Origin: Vitis vinifera
Lineage: Eukaryota > Streptophyta > Magnoliopsida > Vitales > Vitaceae
Direction of reading: 5' to 3'
DNA length: 64,000 nucleotides
Assembly (NCBI RefSeq): GCF_030704535.1
Contig: NC_081821.1
Location: forward strand, 4,913,001 to 4,977,000
The notes beneath the pieces are model-generated. The model saw only the letters and a list, made by a program, of their open reading frames with translations, was not told the origin of the DNA and did no database searches. Positions 22,907 through 35,946 of the stretch are shown piece by piece. Every line of letters begins with the position of its first letter. Positions within the stretch are counted from its first letter, which is position 1. Made by a program: the position numbers and the translations under genes.

Positions 22907-25305
22907 TTAATACCTCACAAATTGTCTCTTATCATCTTGACCTCTTTGCCTTCCATAAGGGTTGCTTTCGCTGAATCCATTCCGGCTTCCTTCAACCTTA
23001 TGCGTCTTCTTTCTAAACTTAGATGCACTGCTGTCTATGCTTAGATTTACCTTTGGCGGCGAAGAAAAGCAGAATGAACTAGCAACCGCCTGTCCAGATC
23101 CAACCAAGTTTACACTTTAAATCTATACATAGAATGCTACAACATTGTGATATGTCCAGAAAATTCTGTTGAACATAATTATGCATGAAATGTTCATTTA
23201 TAACACAAAACATGGTGCAGTAAATTACCAAATTTGTGCTTTATCTTAATAATCCATGAGGTATTCACATATAAAGTGAAAATATGGGTATTTCCTAAAT
23301 TATTTGTCAAATTTCCCAACAGAACTTAATAATTTGGGAATACCCCATTTTTTAACATCCATCAGTTCCCTCTTACTCAAATTCACCTCTGAATTTTTTC
23401 CCCAAATTAGTTAAGATTATATCTGGTTTTTTGAACAACATTTTCCTGAAAAGTCCCTAAACATAGAACAAATTTAGGCACCACTAAATCATATTTGCCA
23501 CTATGTACACCACCATAACCAGATACAAAGAAGAAACTGCAATTAAGATGATGGTAGAAGGGCCACACCTGAAGATCAAGGCGGTGAACATTGAAGATAT
23601 CCTTCATAGAATGTGAATTATATGCCAATATATAAGATCTATATGCATCTTTAGCAGACTTGTTCAAATAATAGTTGTTGCTCACCAACTTTTCCTGCAA
23701 CAGTTCAAATAGTCCATTTTAAGTTCCCCATAGTATTAAAAATAAATGTTAGTTTTAACTTTGAGAAAGCAGATACATACCAGGTGAGATTGCACATTAG
23801 CCAGTTTCTTTACATCATATTCATACTCTTTAACAGGTACCTTTGCAGCCTGAAAGAAATGTTATTGCTTAATAAGAAATTTTTTTCCAAGCCTCTTCCA
23901 CATAACAAACAATAAATGTGGAATTTCTTTTAATTGTTTTCTTCAGGCAGGGGGAATTGCATCATTGATACAAATTACCAGCTTTCTTGGATCTTTTTCC
24001 CCTTTCTGTTGCATTAAACAAAATGTACCTTAAGATAGCGAAGAAATTGCAACTCTTCTGGAATCAGAAAAAGCAGGGCATTTCCCTTTTTACCCTCCCC
24101 ACGAGCTGTTCGACCAACTCTATGGATGTATTCCTGAATCCAATCACAAGTTGCATGTTATTCCAAGGATACTTAAGAATAGAAACAAGAAAAAATAGCA
24201 TTTAACGTACAATCAAAAAAGAAAGAGGTGGAAACCTTGGGCTCATCTGGAGGGTCATACTGCACTATCCAGTCCTATAAGAGGAGAGAAAAAAAAAAGT
24301 GAATCAACAATAGTGTAAGTTATCAGCATAAACAATAACTTCAACTTTTTGACTTCGGAAATAATAAAGTTTTCATCCATAAAAATGGATGTATTTGGAT
24401 TAAAAGATTATATTATTAAATAACATAAAGAAGCTAAGGGTAGAAACAAATAACAAGCAGTACAGTTAATAGCACCATTATCATGGCAGTAATATCTTCT
24501 CTTTTAAAATAAATGGGGCTGAGGTATTCATTGTTATAACAGGCATGCAAAAAGAAAAGAAAAGAAAAACCTTGACACCATTGTAAGATTAATAACTCCC
24601 CTTTCTAAAGCCTTGGTCACTAAGATGCAAGAAACATACCACATCGGGAATGTCAAGACCACGAGCAGCAACATCAGTACATAACAAGATGCCTTTCTCG
24701 GCTTTACAGAAGTCAAAGAAGGTGGATGTCCGCTTCTGCTGCTTTTGCTTCCCATGAATATCAAGGCAATCCACCTGAATGTATCTGAGAAGTTCTGAAT
24801 GGTACTTCACCGAGTTACATGAAGAGAAGAAAACCATCACTTTCTTTGACAGATTCCTCTTCAAGAAGGAATACAAAAGAACGAATCTCTTGGCACTTGG
24901 CACAACACAATACCCTTGCTGCAGCCCTTCATTAGTGACCTACATGGTCCAGTATCTTGTGAGGCTCTGAAAGTGAAGATGTAACAAGCAAAGCACATTC
25001 ATAACTAAAAATTTCAACCATTCATTACCTTTGTCCTCCCATCATCCACATCAATATAGACAGGTGTTGTCTGGAATGATAAGCGTGCAAGATCCTCAAC
25101 CTGCAGACACATTGCTTTGCTTAAAATCTAACATAAAAACTAAGGCTTAACTATCAGTTTTAGCATGAATCAATAGGATTGTAATCACTGTGAGACTAAA
25201 ATAAGACAAACAAACCTTCTTAGTCTGGGTGGCTGAGAAAAGAGCAGTTTGCCTCTCCTGCAAGTTAAATAGGATGGTAATCAGCTCAGGAACTCCAGAT
25301 GTCTT

Positions 25306-25341
<36 letters not shown>

Positions 25342-28300
25342 CATGTATATATGTATATGCTCTGATGACTGATACATACATCACTCAAACTATGACTAGA
25401 ATAATGGAACGCAGAACATAGCTGATTTTAACAAATATTTTAATGTGTAAACAACGCTTTAGTGTGTAAACAACTTGACTCAACACAAGAAAGCCTTTTT
25501 TTTTTTCTGGTAGGCAAATAACGAAGTAAAATGACTTAAACTAAAGAAAGCCTTATTCCCAACTACTTGAGGTAAGCTCCAACTAGAGTTATCTGTGAGT
25601 GAAAAAGCAATCTAGGAAAACAGATTGCAAGCTAGGTGTAGGGATCAACTTGAAGTGTTTCTTCAAAGAGATAATACTCCAAATATCAGGTACACCATCT
25701 AATGCCATCATTTGCCCAGGTGAAGGAATCTAAAATTGAGAACAGTGCATTTTCTAGAGCAATATCACTTGAGAGGCAATACTCCCAGCCAGACTCACTA
25801 AATAGAAAAGAAGCTCCATTTTCAATATGCTATATCTGAGTGTAAATTTGACAAAATCTAGTCAATGCAACTACCTGGTTAAAAAGGAGGCACTAAGTCA
25901 ACTCAAACTTTTGTTGTTAAGATAAAGAGTTTATTCAACCATGTCACTTACCCTTGTTTGAGGAAAATGTATTCTTTTATTTAACTTTCATCGACTTTGA
26001 AAGATGTCAACCCTTTCAATATTATTTATTCAAAGTCATCCCTTTCAATATTATTATTTTCTTTATTGTTAGAATAACAAGATTTTTTTTAACTCATGAA
26101 AAAGATCTATTGGGCTTCTGACCAAAAAATGAAAAAAAGAACATCAAGAATTTGACCTGAAAAGGCAAAGTCAAATTACATTTTCTCCTGAACAATAACA
26201 GGGTTATGTCAACTTAAAATCAGGCATATAGATCACCAAAAAAATTTACCTTTGGTAGAAGCTTAATAATTTGCTTCATTTCTTCCTCGAAGTTCGCTTC
26301 CAATATCCTGTCAGCCTCATCAATAATGAGGCACTGCAAGTCCAAGAGATTCAAAGAAAAATTAGAATATATACACAATGAGACATGCCTTCAATGACTA
26401 ATTTCCTTCATAGAAGACAGCAATGGGATTCAGATATATGCATGTCCTATGGGCTTGGCCATGGAAGGTTCCTCGGTTATAAAAAAAAAATGGGATTCAG
26501 ATATATGCATCAAATAACTTTATCCCAAAGATGAAGATGCTTCATTTTCTTCAACTAGAGTCATAGCTCAATTACAAATTTCATGTAAACATGAGAAGAT
26601 GTCAACTTTGTTGTGCTAATAATCAAGTAAATATATTGGACTCTAGATGATTTCATGACAAGTGCCACTTAGCAATAAAATTTCATGGGGAAGAAAAAAA
26701 TTACTGAATCAGCCATGTAAACCCTAATTGTGAGAACATCTCAGGGAATGTTGCACTTGAAAGAAGATAGGCAAAAAGGGCCAAAAAAGACATTGATAAA
26801 ATCAACAAAAAAAAAATTCTAACTCTCCAAATGGAGGCATGAATTTGGGATAACTTTAAAACTTGTGATGCAGACCAAAACATTTGGAAGGAGATCACAA
26901 TGGGTAGAGTAATACAAGAGGAAAATTAGTCTACTAAAAGCATAATGTATAAGTAGGTTAGACATAGAATAACTAAGGTTGAGGCAGTTTTCTTATGAAA
27001 TAGAAAATAATTAAAATGGTTATTTTTCTTGTTACGACTTAAATAGAAATCATTTAGGATTTCTTTTGCCTCACAACTTTGAATTATGCTATATCCTTTA
27101 TGTTCTCAATGATTCTTTAAAATCTCGTATTTCTTTATATATACAAACATAGTTGCAAATTAAAAAATAAAAATAAAAATAAAAATAAAAATTCATAGAA
27201 AAAGAGCAAAAAACTTGTCAAGCAGTCTCAAAGCAACAACATAAATGGGGCTTATGGGATAGGTGCAGTAAAAGTTTTCTCTTTACTACATGATGACTCC
27301 TAAGTATCTTCTAATCTGATTGAACAAATAATCTTCCCTGCCCCTAGTAACCAAAATATAAAATGCATGTATATATGTATTTTACCTTCAAGTTTTTATA
27401 TATGAATCCCTTGGTATTTTGAAGGTGGTCAAGAAGTCGGCCAGGAGTTGCTACTAATAGATTTGCACCTTTTGCAAGGCGTTCTGCTTCTCCCCTTCTA
27501 GCTGAGCCACCGATTACCAAGCCAAGAGTCTGTGTATGATACTTGAGAAGGTCCTTTGCCACTGCATGAGTCTGCATTATTAGAATGGGGAATTAGTCCA
27601 CAAGTTGAAGTTCTTCATATAGAATGTCATTTTATTTCTACTGAAGCCAAATTTGATAAAAGAATCTTACTTTAGAAACAGAAGAAACTTAAGAATGGAA
27701 CAAAAATGCAAGAATATAAAATGTATAACTTAGGAATTAATTTATTGTTGAGTGGTGCTATCAGCCTTCCACCCCCTAGCTCTCTACAATGTATGTGCAT
27801 CAGATTTTTTTTCGGAGAGGCAATTTAAGATCTATATATATATGGGGGGAAAAAAAGGTACGTCATAGCACACAGGATGTACAACGGGCACAAAAAGGCA
27901 AATCCATTCAAGAGAGAAACACAAAAAACGTGTGTGCATTAAAAATTATAATTTATGATTATAAAACATATGAATGTGCCAAAAGGAAATTAGAAGCAGA
28001 GCACAAATACGATTTATCCATTTAAAGCACGCCTTTTTTATTTGCCTTTTTCAGGATAAGTGAAAGTACATAACAGAAAGATTTGTAATGATAAGGACAC
28101 TATAAGATGCAAGCAGAACTTCTGACCACACTCTTTTAGGAGCTAAAGCTTTAAAAATAACTTTTGGGTTTCCAATAAATGTAGGAATTAAAGATCTAAT
28201 TTTTGCAACTGACTCTTCAGCCTGATTTGATTCAGGAGTCCAATAACAATTTTTCTGAGTGGTCACCAAATTAAAAACCTCGCTAGCTTCCAAGGTATGC

Positions 28301-31300
28301 AAGGACTGCAATTATGAATATAACAAGAATTTTTCAAACATCAAACACTAGGAAAACTACAAAAGCATGTAAAATTGAAGCAAACAAGAACATTAGTGAC
28401 GTTTTAGTGGTATGGTCTAGAAATAGACCAATACCATTTTCTCAAAGTATTGAATGAAACCTTGATGTATCATGATACATATTGTCAATACAAGAAACAA
28501 ATATGCATAGGTTAATATTTAAAAACTATATAGTTTGACAAGAAAAATCCATAGCAATAGTATTTAACCTTCTCTCCAACTCGATTTCACCCCTCAAAAA
28601 ATTTGGAAGGGCAACTGAAAAAGAGGATTTTATAGGGAAAAAAAAAAAAGAAAACCATTCTAACGGAATTTTACAGTGAAATATTTTAAGGAACTTTTCA
28701 GAGGGGAAGGGTATGATTATTAAGACCTTGAGGACATGTATAAGGCTAATCAAAAAATGAAAAGGGCAAACCAAAAAGAGGATTTTATAGGGAAAAAAAA
28801 TGAAAACCATTCTAACAGAATTTTACAGTGAAATATTTTAAGGAACTTTTCAGAGGGAAAGGGAATGATTATTAAAACCTTGAGGACATGTATAAGGTAA
28901 ATCAAAAAATGAAAAAGGCAAACCAAAAAGAGGATTTTATAGGGAAAAAAAAATGAAAACCATTCTAACAGAATTTTACAGTGAAATATTTTAAGGAACT
29001 TTTCAGAGGGGAAGGGAATGATTATTAAGACCTTGAGAACATGTATAAATCAAAAAATAAAAAGGGCAAACTAAAAAGAGAATTTTATAGGGAAAAAAAA
29101 ATGAAAACCATACTAACAGAATTTTACAGTGAAATATTTAAAGGAATTTTTCAGAGGGGAAGGGATTGATTATTAAGACCTTGAGGACATGTATATAATA
29201 TCCAATGTCCTTTTTTCAACAAAAATTGTGATAAGCAAATATTGTAGAACGAATAATGAACCTTTATTAATGCATTGTGTTGAAATCAGGATATCTTTAC
29301 CCACTCCATTATCCCATTGCATAACGCATTTTTTTTTTAAACTTTTATATTTTCATGTTTAATAAATTTTTCTGTCATAGCATATTAGCAATACAATACC
29401 AAGCCATATTATTATCTTACCCATGGTAAACATAAAAGGATTATGATCTTCAATTGTATTAAAAAAAACAATAAATAATATTTGAAGGAAGAAAATATCA
29501 ATCCTGAAAAAAATTTAACCATACAACCGGCATCAATTAATCCATTTTCTCATCTCACTATTTGTAGAATCCAGGTTTAGTGAAGCTCATTATTGACCTA
29601 GAGGTAGAGAACCCAATAAGTATGGATGCAAGGCAACAAACACTGATTAAAATTAGAGAAGAACACATCCACTTCTCAATCAAAGAAATTTTGTAAGTTT
29701 AAAAACAAAACAAAACAAAGCAAAATAAACAAAACCAAACCAAACCCAGAAAAAAAGAAAGAAAAAGAAAAAGAAAAAGAGAAAGAGAAACAACCAAGAG
29801 AAGGTCTTTGAGTGTCAGTAGTGAACAACAATTACCAGGACTTACCTGAATAGCAAGCTCCCTTGTAGGGCAAATCACAACAACACCTGTCCCATTCCGT
29901 GGCATAAAACTAATGTGATATAACAACTCCACTGCTGGTATTAAAAATGCAAGGGTCTTTCCAGAACCTGTCCTTGCAGCTCCAAGAACATCTTTTCCCA
30001 ACAAAAGTGGTGGGATTGCTCGGGCTTGAATCTGCAGATGTAGCAAGAAGTTGTAAATAATTCACCTCAATGTGCAACATACAATATGATAGATAGATAG
30101 TGTCACACACACAAATCTGGGTCTCAAGTCTTTGCATATGTGCGGTGCCTAGATGCGCTCTAGGCCAGCCATAGCCAGTATGATACAAAAAGGTCAAACA
30201 GTACCAAAGAAACCTAATGCAGTGAACATGATACATTATAAGGAGCTGGAGAAATCTTTGTCCTTCCACTCATTTCTTAACTTCTTCTATTTTTATTTTC
30301 CTTATTAACAGGTAAAAATAAATGACTGATAGTCCACGGATTTATACACACAATTATTGGCCTTCTTAGAATATCTAACTTAACTAATTATTTTCCGCAG
30401 AGAAATTCTGCATTTTCGTGAAGCATTCTTTTTAGTTGTGTAGCCCTCCATTTTGACTTCTTAGAGAACTGAGAAAATAACAGAAAAGAAACTTTTGAAT
30501 CTTATAGTCTATATTATTTTTATTTCCAACAAACAAAAGAAGGAAAAAGAAAAAAGAAAAGACTAACCAAATTATTTGAATCAGCCTGGAAGGTTTGGGG
30601 TTTAGATTAGCAGCAAAAGGAGGTGTACCCAATGGCTTCCCTTTGCTTGTTTTGGTACATTCGGAGAGAGCATAATGATCATAGTTTTAATGCAGAAGAG
30701 CATTCAAATTGAAAGATAAAGGAGACTTTCATGAAATCCCTATTAAAATGATCTAGGGTTCCATCGGAGATGGAAAATTGTGCAGTATTGGATTTGATTG
30801 ATAGCCTACCAGTAGATAACTGCATATAGCTTTGCCTTTTTTTATTTTTTTTTATCGGGCGGTTTGCCTTTCGAATGTTAGCACCAATTGCGTACCTCAG
30901 TGCACATAGGGTGCCCCCCTTTCTTTAGGCGCATTATATAAATCGTTTTCATTGTTTCAATGAGTCAAATGGTGAAGATCTCAGGTACAAAATTTGAACC
31001 TCTCTAATGGAGTTCCACACACACACACACACATAGATATAGATAGAAAGATAGATAGGGTTTTCTCGAGTCACAAATAATGAAAGATCTTGGCAACAAA
31101 GCTTCAAAATTTTCAGTTTTTTTGTCCTTTCACTTCCCTAAATTTTCTGGGCAACCAAACAGGAGAAACATGAGAAACCGCAAAACCAAACCAAAATTTC
31201 CGCAACAAACCTGAGTCATGTTCCCGAAGCCCATGTCATTAATCGCCTTCATGGTGGGCTCAGACAAACCCAAAGCCGAGAACGCCTCGGTACTCATGAT

Positions 31301-31561
31301 TCCAGAACCGCTCTTCTTCGCCTTCTTCTTCTCCTTGAGGGACTCAACCGCTTCCCTCTCCTCTGCAACTTCCTCTTCTCTGTCTTCCGCAACTGCCTCT
31401 TCTTCTTCTGGTGTAGAATCTTCGTCATTGTTAGCGGTATCAGAGGGTGCTGGCTCTGACTCCTTCGGCATCTTCTTAGGTCTACTTCTCTTTCGCTTCT
31501 TCTTCTTCGCTTGATCCTCTTCAGTTGAAGTGTGAGGCTTTGCTTCTTCTGCAGTAGCCAT
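22907..31561 (-). CDS. RH51: DEAD-box ATP-dependent RNA helicase, HAS1/RH51 type
   Basis: This is a nucleolar DEAD-box helicase of the HAS1/DDX18 subfamily, needed for 60S and 40S pre-ribosome assembly. Its 580 residues come from 12 exons: 31561-31211, 30031-29846, 27571-27386, 26333-26250, 25257-25216, 25100-25029, 24939-24640, 24274-24236, 24133-24029, 23849-23781, 23694-23569 and 23089-22907. All eleven introns are phase 0. The N-terminus is Lys/Glu-rich ([12 protein letters not shown]). The Q motif lies at about 94-120, motif I ARTGSGKT at 136-143, PTRELA at 172-177, DEAD at 246-249, SAT at 277-279, RGLDIPD at about 400-406 and HRVGRTAR at 424-431. The DUF4217-type C-terminal part has [14 protein letters not shown]. 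The tail is basic and ends RQFVRY. No catalytic motif is missing. The choice of RH51 over the close paralogue RH27 is tentative. Codons upstream of the ATG (a GTG) are not needed. Confidence 0.93.
25306..25358. repeat. (TA)n/(TG)n microsatellite in helicase intron 5
   Basis: A tatatatatatatg run is followed by about ten TG units and then gtatatatgtatatg. It lies in an intron of the RH51-type gene. Confidence 0.9.
28595..29195. repeat. Four tandem copies of a ~150-bp unit in helicase intron 2
   Basis: Units begin with gaggattttataggg at about 28623, 28778, 28930 and 29078 (spacing 155, 152 and 148). Each contains aaaaccattctaacRgaat, then ttttacagtgaaatatttWaaggaa, ttttcagaggggaaggg and ccttgaggacatgtata. 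Differences are mainly in A-run lengths and a few substitutions. A satellite-like local amplification, it has no visible coding content. Confidence 0.9.
29699..29795. repeat. Purine-rich simple repeat in helicase intron 2
   Basis: An (aaaac)n-like block is followed by (aaag)n/(aaaaag)n. On the gene strand it becomes a T/C-rich tract about 50-150 bp downstream of the donor of exon 2. Confidence 0.85.
31015..31061. repeat. (CA)n and (GATA)n-like microsatellite in helicase intron 1
   Basis: About nine AC units are followed by tagatatagatagaaagatagatag. It is intronic and non-coding. Confidence 0.85.
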
Positions 31562-31800
31562 GGCTGCCACTATGTTGGTGGTGGCTATAGTTAGGGTTTA
31601 CTCGAGCAAAATCTCTAGAGCAAGGGATATTAGAATTTTAGAATTGGTGGGTTTTAGACTTTTAGGGTTTTAGTGTGAGGTGTGTCTTTATGATTTTACT
31701 TAACAGGCCTTCTATTGAATGGCATTCAAACATGTGCATAGGGGCAAATTTGTCAATTAGTACTGACATTGACCTATATAATAATATTTCAGTTTAAACC
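31562..31800. promoter_or_regulatory. Short divergent promoter between the HAS1-type helicase and PNO1 copy 2
   Basis: About 230 bp separate the helicase start codon from the start of the PNO1 copy-2 5' exon. Two telo-box motifs lie inside: ttagggttta at 31591-31600 and tttagggttt at 31661-31670 (AAACCCTAA on the helicase strand). Both flanking genes act in ribosome biogenesis. The 5' exon of PNO1 copy 2 is recognised by its similarity to copy 1 (gaggctgcggtctctgaaga versus gaagctgtggtctctgagga). Confidence 0.65.
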
Positions 31801-32584
31801 CTCTTCCTCTTTAGCGAGGCTGCGGTCTCTGAAGAAGGAGAAGAAGAAGAGCTCATTTCCATACGACCTTTCTTCTCTCTTCAACAGGTCTCCCCTTTCC
31901 CTTCAATTCTACATCCAATCAACTATGCGATTTTTTTTTTTTTTTGCAATTATTCTGAACACGTTTATGAATATTTTGGAACACTGGATTATTTTATGTT
32001 GTTTGTAAATTTTTTCCCGAAAATTTTCTCAATGGAAGGATTTTTCATGAATCGAAGTTAGGTTCTCTGCGGAATTTCTCGTTGACTAAGTTTCTGGTTC
32101 CACAAGGTGTCCGATTTCTTGTTTGAAACTAGAAACTATTCTTTATGCCAAGGAAAAAGAATAAGTCATTATATGATTTTATCTTGGGACCTGTAAGATT
32201 TTTTTTGTGTTATATCACTTGTATTGCTTATTTCAAGTGTCTTTTTATGCAAATTGTGGATGGATAAACAATTTTTTTTAATATATATTTTTCGTGATAT
32301 ATGACGAATTTTAGGAAATGGTAGGTATGCCCAAATTTGCAAGGTAAAATTTTTCAATAATTGACTGCTAAATTGTATAAAATTTTATACCTAAATTAGG
32401 TTCTTCCCTCCACGTTTCAAATCAATCTTGCTTTCAATTTTCCGAGTAAATTATTTTTTTCTAAGCAAAATTTCAAACACTAGTGGGGAGAGTCAACTGG
32501 GGATGACGAGTTATCCTAGATTGTTGGATCATCGAGTGAATATTATTTTGCTGCAATTTCTTAGTTTAGAATAGAACTATAGTC

Positions 32585-33215
32585 CTTATGAGAGTTGGTT
32601 TCCGATCTAGAGTTATTTGGAATACATGGTCCCAATGAGGGTTGACTTTTTTTGCATGGGAAGCAACTTGGGGAAGGATCATGACATTTGGCTGTTTGAA
32701 AAAAAGAGGGGTGTCTTTAGTAAATTGATGTTTTATGTGTAAAAGGGTGAAGGAATCCACCAACCACATACTTCTTCATTGTGTTATAACTGGATTTTTG
32801 TGATAGTTGGTTTTTTTGTTATTTGGGTTGCAATGGGTGATGCATTCTTCAATTAGATTGATGTTGCTAAGCAAGAATGAGGTTCAAGTAGGAAATAGAG
32901 AAAGCTTGGTTAGCTTCCGATTTGTCTTTTCTGTATCATTTAGCATGAAAGAAATCAGAGGGCTTTTGAAGATATGGAAATCCCAAATCAATTGCTAAAA
33001 TCCTCTTTTATACATTTCCTTTTGGATCATGTTAGGCATCATATGGAAGGGAATACCATCTTTTTTATTTTGTTGATTGGTTAGAAGCTAAGTGGTTGTG
33101 GGCAGGTGTCATTTCCCTTTGATTGATCTCATTTCTTTGTTCTTTTGGCTTGGTTCCCTTTGAATGCTCTTAGTGTACTTTGGTGAGCTTTAGCCTTTCC
33201 TTTTTGTGTTAGGAT
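32585..33215 (+). mobile_element. L1-type LINE remnant in the PNO1 copy-2 intron
   Basis: Plus-strand translation gives VPMRVDFFAWEATWGRIMTF, then CFMCKRVKESTNHILLHC (zf-RVT), and in later frames a piece like ERNQRAFEDMEIPNQLLKSS. This is the extreme C-terminal part of plant L1 ORF2. It begins almost where the LINE piece in the copy-1 intron stops. Stops and frameshifts are numerous. Confidence 0.7.
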
Positions 33216-33234
33216 TCTTATTATACAAACTTAA

Positions 33235-34370
33235 GGTAAACACCTAAGAGGAGTGAATTGGGTGTTGATAACTTTTTGCAAATTATAATAAATATTAACT
33301 ATGATGAATGTAAGAGACAAATGATCAACAATATTATAAAACTATAAAGAGCAATTGCATACAAATAAAGAGAGTAAGGAAGAGAGTAAGGAAGAGAGAA
33401 ATGCAAACTCAAAATTTATAGTGGTTCAGCCCAATCCTGGCTTACATCCACTCTTCTCGAGCTTCAATCCCAAGTTTGAGGCTCCATTATATCAAGGCTT
33501 CCAAACCAAGTCTTCAAGCTTTACGCTTGAATTAATTGGCTCCAATGGAAACTTACAATTTTTCTCAAAAGATGCCTCACTCTTGAATTATCTAAGTAGT
33601 ACACCACACTTGGCAAATCTTAAGTGATACCTTAAATCTTTTCCTCAAGTGATACCCCACCAGAAATTAATTTTTCAATACAAATTCTTAGTTTACAATT
33701 TTTTTTGCTTAAAGAATATAATAAAACTAAGATTGAGAGGTGTACTAAGAATAGAACGCAAGTTTAAGCTCAATGCACTCAAAATATTTTCATAAGACTC
33801 AAAAGATAATTAAATAATAGTTTGAAACTTTTCTCTCTTTTATAAATGAAGTATAGAGCTTTTATATAAGAATTAAAAGGTCAAACTAGCCATTAGAAAT
33901 AGTCGTTAGAAATGTGGTCGTCCACGTGGTCGTCCGCATGCTAGTCGTTGGAGCATTTAATGAGGTATAGAGAGTTGTTGGACGCCAAAAGGTAGATATG
34001 GACGTCTACCTAGTCGTCCACATTGCCAAGCGAATGACAACATGGTCATCCACATGGCTTCCAATAGCTAAAACGACCAAAACAGAGCAAGTAGGCGATC
34101 GATTGCACATTCACATGACAATTGGATGATCTCTTAGACATCTAGATGTGCTCTAGCCCAATATTTTGTAAAGTTCATGCATGTTTTGAGGTTAAAACCT
34201 TTTTTAACTAATTCATATGAATGTAAACCACCTTCTAACAAAGTTTTAACTGATAGTTTGAGATTTTCAAGTCTAAAGAACTTCAGTTAAGTTGATAATG
34301 TTTTTAAGAAACTTTAAGATTTTTATCAAAAGCTTGAGGTTTAGGTATGTCTTTCCATCCTCAAAATGAT
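33235..34370. repeat. Dispersed-repeat candidate of unknown family in the PNO1 copy-2 intron
   Basis: This segment has no counterpart in the copy-1 intron. It starts near ggtaaacacctaagagg and contains a small tandem repeat (agagtaagga twice, about 33370-33395) and, at about 33900-34060, several copies of a gtcgtccacgtgg-like motif. No open frame or recognisable domain was found, and I cannot name its class. Confidence 0.4.
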
Positions 34371-35946
34371 TTTTATATACATTATAATAGTATAAAACCA
34401 ATAAAAAACTTATGGATGAATGTTTTGGTGCTTTGATAAAAATATGCAATCCTAACTTAATATACCCATCATCTAATATAAAGTATTCTAATGATAAACT
34501 TGATGAACATTTTTTTTTTCTTCATGAATTCCTCTTTTGCTCCATGTATCTTCTTCTTGATGGTTCCAAGGAGATTTTTCTTGTCTATTACACTTAAATA
34601 TAATCATTAAATCCAAATCTTGTTCTATTATCATCACAACATATTAACCTAACCTTGGTCTAACATTTTGTACCTCCTATTTTCTCTATCTACAATATTT
34701 TCTGCGTGCTTATAAAAAACTGTCGTCCTTATAAACTATATCCTGTAGTCTTTTTTTTTTTTTTACAGTGTAGTGTTTTGAAGTTCTATTTTCACCCTTG
34801 TACTTAGTAAACTTCAGGGTTTTGGACTGTGTGCTTCCTTTGAGCTGTACTGCATGCCATGCTTATGGACTGAAGATTAGGATGTAAAAGGACCCCACTT
34901 GTGTTCTCTCAACTCTATAGATTGGTGTCATTGATATTGAGTGGTTGCCATAGGAGAATATTGAATTGGTGTTTGGATCCAGACTGCTAATAGATGCTTG
35001 ACATTGATATCTACCCTTGGAAATGGTCATTGACTCTATTCTCTATTTCTCTATTTTGTTGATAGATTGGGCATCAATTAGATGTTGTGGCTGTTTTTAC
35101 TGTTTTCCTTTCCTCTAGATGTGGTTTGTATGCATTGATTGTGCCTCAATTTTTGTTAGGTGCCTCCATCAATGCATTTCTATTTTTGTCTATCAAACAA
35201 AAAGGATGAGGGACAGGGAAAAAGCTTCTTTCTTTATCTTAGATTATCAATGCGAAATTGCTGGTTGTGTTGTTTTAGATTTGTATTCTTTTTCCTGAAT
35301 TTTTTAGATATTGTTCTTATGTTTGCTTTATTTTGTCTTTTTGTTAAAGAGATAGGTGAAATTCTTTGGACAATCATTAGTGTTACTATCTTTATTCTGT
35401 AAATTGAATGGGACTTTTTAGTATCCAATGATAATTGTAAGATGAAGGTGTTTATATTCTTATAGTTTAGGTTACATAAATATACTGATAATTCTTTAAT
35501 TTTTTATGCTTGTTAACTACTTTAATTTTTTATGGCATAAAGTTAATCAGGCATTGCTTCAGGTGATGGGCCCTATTGCATTGAACATCACCTTTTGCCA
35601 TTGACAACCCTAGTTTGTAATAAGGAAGCTAGGAATAAGATCTCCTTTCGAGAACTTATGGTTTTTCCCTCTCAAAATGTCTGTTTTAGGTAGTAGGAAT
35701 GTTGATAGGACTGCTATCTAATTCATTGCAGAACTTCTATTTTATTATTTTGCTCCAGGCCATCTGATGAATTGAATCTTATTTTTGTGCAATTTCATTT
35801 CTAGTATAATCATGCATTTCATTTTGTTACATAATTTAATGGAAACAATAAAATTTTGAAATTTATATGTAATATAATTTTCATATATTCATAATTCGAA
35901 CTTATTTTGATATTTCCTCAGAGCCAGCATTTAACTGAACCACACC

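Larger units (their letters stand above)
31888..35921 (+). other. 5'-UTR intron of PNO1 copy 2
   Basis: The donor TTCAACAG|GTCTCC and the acceptor TTTCCTCAG|AGCC match copy 1 in position. The first 0.7 kb and the last 1.1 kb resemble the copy-1 intron by eye. The middle (about 32.58-34.75 kb) is occupied by a LINE remnant and a second dispersed repeat. No coding exon is seen inside it. Confidence 0.6.

Noticed and set aside
33235-34370. Long-terminal-repeat or virus-like element in the PNO1 copy-2 intron
   Set aside because: No paired long terminal repeats, capsid-like or polymerase-like text could be recognised, so it is only listed as a repeat of unknown class.
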